Positions 6,011-6,670 of a DNA stretch of 6,670 nt are shown here, piece by piece (within the stretch, counting starts at the first letter, position 1; the number at the start of each line of letters is the position of its first letter). Position numbers and translations under genes: made by a program. This DNA comes from JAWKTT01 sp041398965 (lineage in GTDB: Bacteria > Planctomycetota > Planctomycetia > Planctomycetales > Planctomycetaceae), in the NCBI GenBank assembly GCA_041398965.1, contig JAWKTT010000070.1, positions 1-6,670 of the forward strand, in the 5' to 3' direction. The notes beneath the pieces were generated by a model. That model made no database searches. It worked only from the letters and a program-made list of their open reading frames with translations, and had not been told where the DNA came from.

Positions 6011-6225
6011 GGTCAACGTTCCGGCCTCGACAGCTGTCACCGACAATTCCCATGCAGGCACTTGGGGCAGGGAGTCAAAGGGATGTTTCGCGAAGGGGCG
6101 AGAAGTCGTTCAACCCCAGGCGTGGAGTGGGGGGAACAGTGCGGGGAACCACAAATGGTCTCGCTCGCATCTGGGGCGGCAAGCGGTGTCTCGCACTCAA
6201 TGTCCATTGATCGTGATATCGGCAC

Positions 6226-6254
6226 TTGTTTAGGGTCGAAGGGTGCGGTATGTT
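6226..6254 (+). promoter_or_regulatory. Possible promoter for the response regulator
   Basis: TTGTTT (6226-6231) and TATGTT (6249-6254) are 17 nt apart and match 3 and 4 of 6 consensus positions. The implied leader before the ATG at 6310 is about 50 nt. This is a weak match, listed because of its spacing and place. Confidence 0.25.
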
Positions 6255-6309
6255 GCGGGTGGAAGTATCTCGGCAATTCACTCGAATGAAGCCGGTCAGG
6301 AAAAACATC

Positions 6310-6670
6310 ATGGCACACATACTGGTTGTCGACGACTCTGCGATGGACCGTCGTCTTGTTTCTGCATTGCTGAAAGGGCGGGACGAGTGGACTGTTTCGA
6401 CCGTCACCAATGGGGTCGAGGCGATGGAAATCGTCGAAACGGCTCTGCCCGATCTCGTCCTGACCGACATGCAGATGCCGGAGATGAACGGACTCGAACT
6501 CGTTCAGGCGATTAAACGGAAGTTCCCACTGACACCCGTTGTCCTGATGACGGCACAGGGGAGTGAAGCACTTGCCGTGCAAGCATTGCAACTGGGGGCC
6601 GACAGTTATGTCCCCAAGCAACAGATGAATGATGATCTGCTCGAGACACTCGAACGGGTGCTCACATTGG
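6310..6670 (+). CDS. Response-regulator receiver domain protein (partial, 3' end beyond window)
   Basis: The frame starts at ATG 6310-6312, with a CAGGA ribosome site 8 nt upstream, and stays open to the window edge (120 codons visible). The protein begins MAHILVVDDSAMDRRLVSAL. It contains a whole CheY-like receiver domain: acidic pair Asp8-Asp9, phospho-acceptor Asp53 in 'DLVLTDMQMPEMNG', Thr81 in 'VVLMTAQGSE', and Lys103 in 'ADSYVPK'. The domain would be phosphorylated by a partner histidine kinase, which is not in the window. The 'GA-x-SYVPK-x-Q' ending followed by a 'LLETLERVL' helix resembles planctomycete receivers joined to a C-terminal ATP-binding (anti-sigma/HATPase-like) domain. That second domain is a guess, because the sequence stops here. 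It is the only plus-strand gene in the right half, and the palindrome lies 300 bp upstream. Confidence 0.92.
   Translation, partial: MAHILVVDDSAMDRRLVSALLKGRDEWTVSTVTNGVEAMEIVETALPDLVLTDMQMPEMNGLELVQAIKRKFPLTPVVLMTAQGSEALAVQALQLGADSYVPKQQMNDDLLETLERVLTL

Larger units (their letters stand above)
5612..6309. other. Divergent non-coding region with large palindrome
   Basis: These 698 bp separate the minus-strand flavin enzyme from the plus-strand response regulator, so they should hold promoters for both. I find no convincing gene: the open frames across it are antiparallel images of the repeat sequence. The part next to the flavin gene carries a small palindrome (5650-5677). The middle is the nested inverted repeat (5732-6010). 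In 6011-6309 I see only G-rich unstructured sequence and one weak promoter candidate. Confidence 0.7.

Noticed and set aside
6037..6621. Minus-strand open frame of 194 codons over the response regulator
   Set aside because: The plus strand here encodes an unmistakable receiver domain with a ribosome site; the minus-strand translation has no pattern.

Overview
The window looks like a chromosomal segment of a planctomycete. The grounds are a secreted formylglycine-type sulfatase, the C-terminal end of a PQQ-type beta-propeller protein, a receiver-domain protein of a style common in that phylum, fairly high G+C, wide intergenic gaps and GC-rich palindromic extragenic elements. The phylum assignment is inference from gene style; there is no rRNA or other marker here.

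Layout from left to right. Positions 1-173 (+) are the last 56 codons of a PQQ/BamB-like beta-propeller protein. It converges on a 604-residue sulfatase at 317-2131 (-) with a signal peptide and a complete active-site signature. Upstream of the sulfatase, on the same strand, are two neighbouring genes (2312-3082 and 3189-3566) that I assign to the DUF3467 family. The 125-residue protein has one DUF3467-like unit. The 256-residue protein appears to have two, separated by an acidic linker. Positions 3567-4117 are non-coding and hold palindromic GC-rich repeat units and a strong hairpin. Positions 4118-5608 (-) encode an Old Yellow Enzyme-type flavin oxidoreductase with an altered C-terminal cysteine motif and no second (NAD(P)-binding) domain. 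Positions 5612-6309 are non-coding and are dominated by a ~280-bp nested imperfect palindrome built from CGGAT-containing repeats. From 6310 (+) a response-regulator receiver domain begins and runs off the right edge.

There is no sign of one pathway uniting all genes. The two DUF3467 genes are the only pair that looks functionally linked (same strand, 106 bp apart, same family). The sulfatase lies on the same strand but is separated from them by a hairpin and a possible promoter of its own. No transposase, CRISPR array, tRNA or rRNA was seen. The most noteworthy points are the DUF3467 pair with three related units, the nested palindrome in front of the response regulator, and the modified Cys motif of the flavin enzyme. 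None of these amounts to a demonstrated new system.
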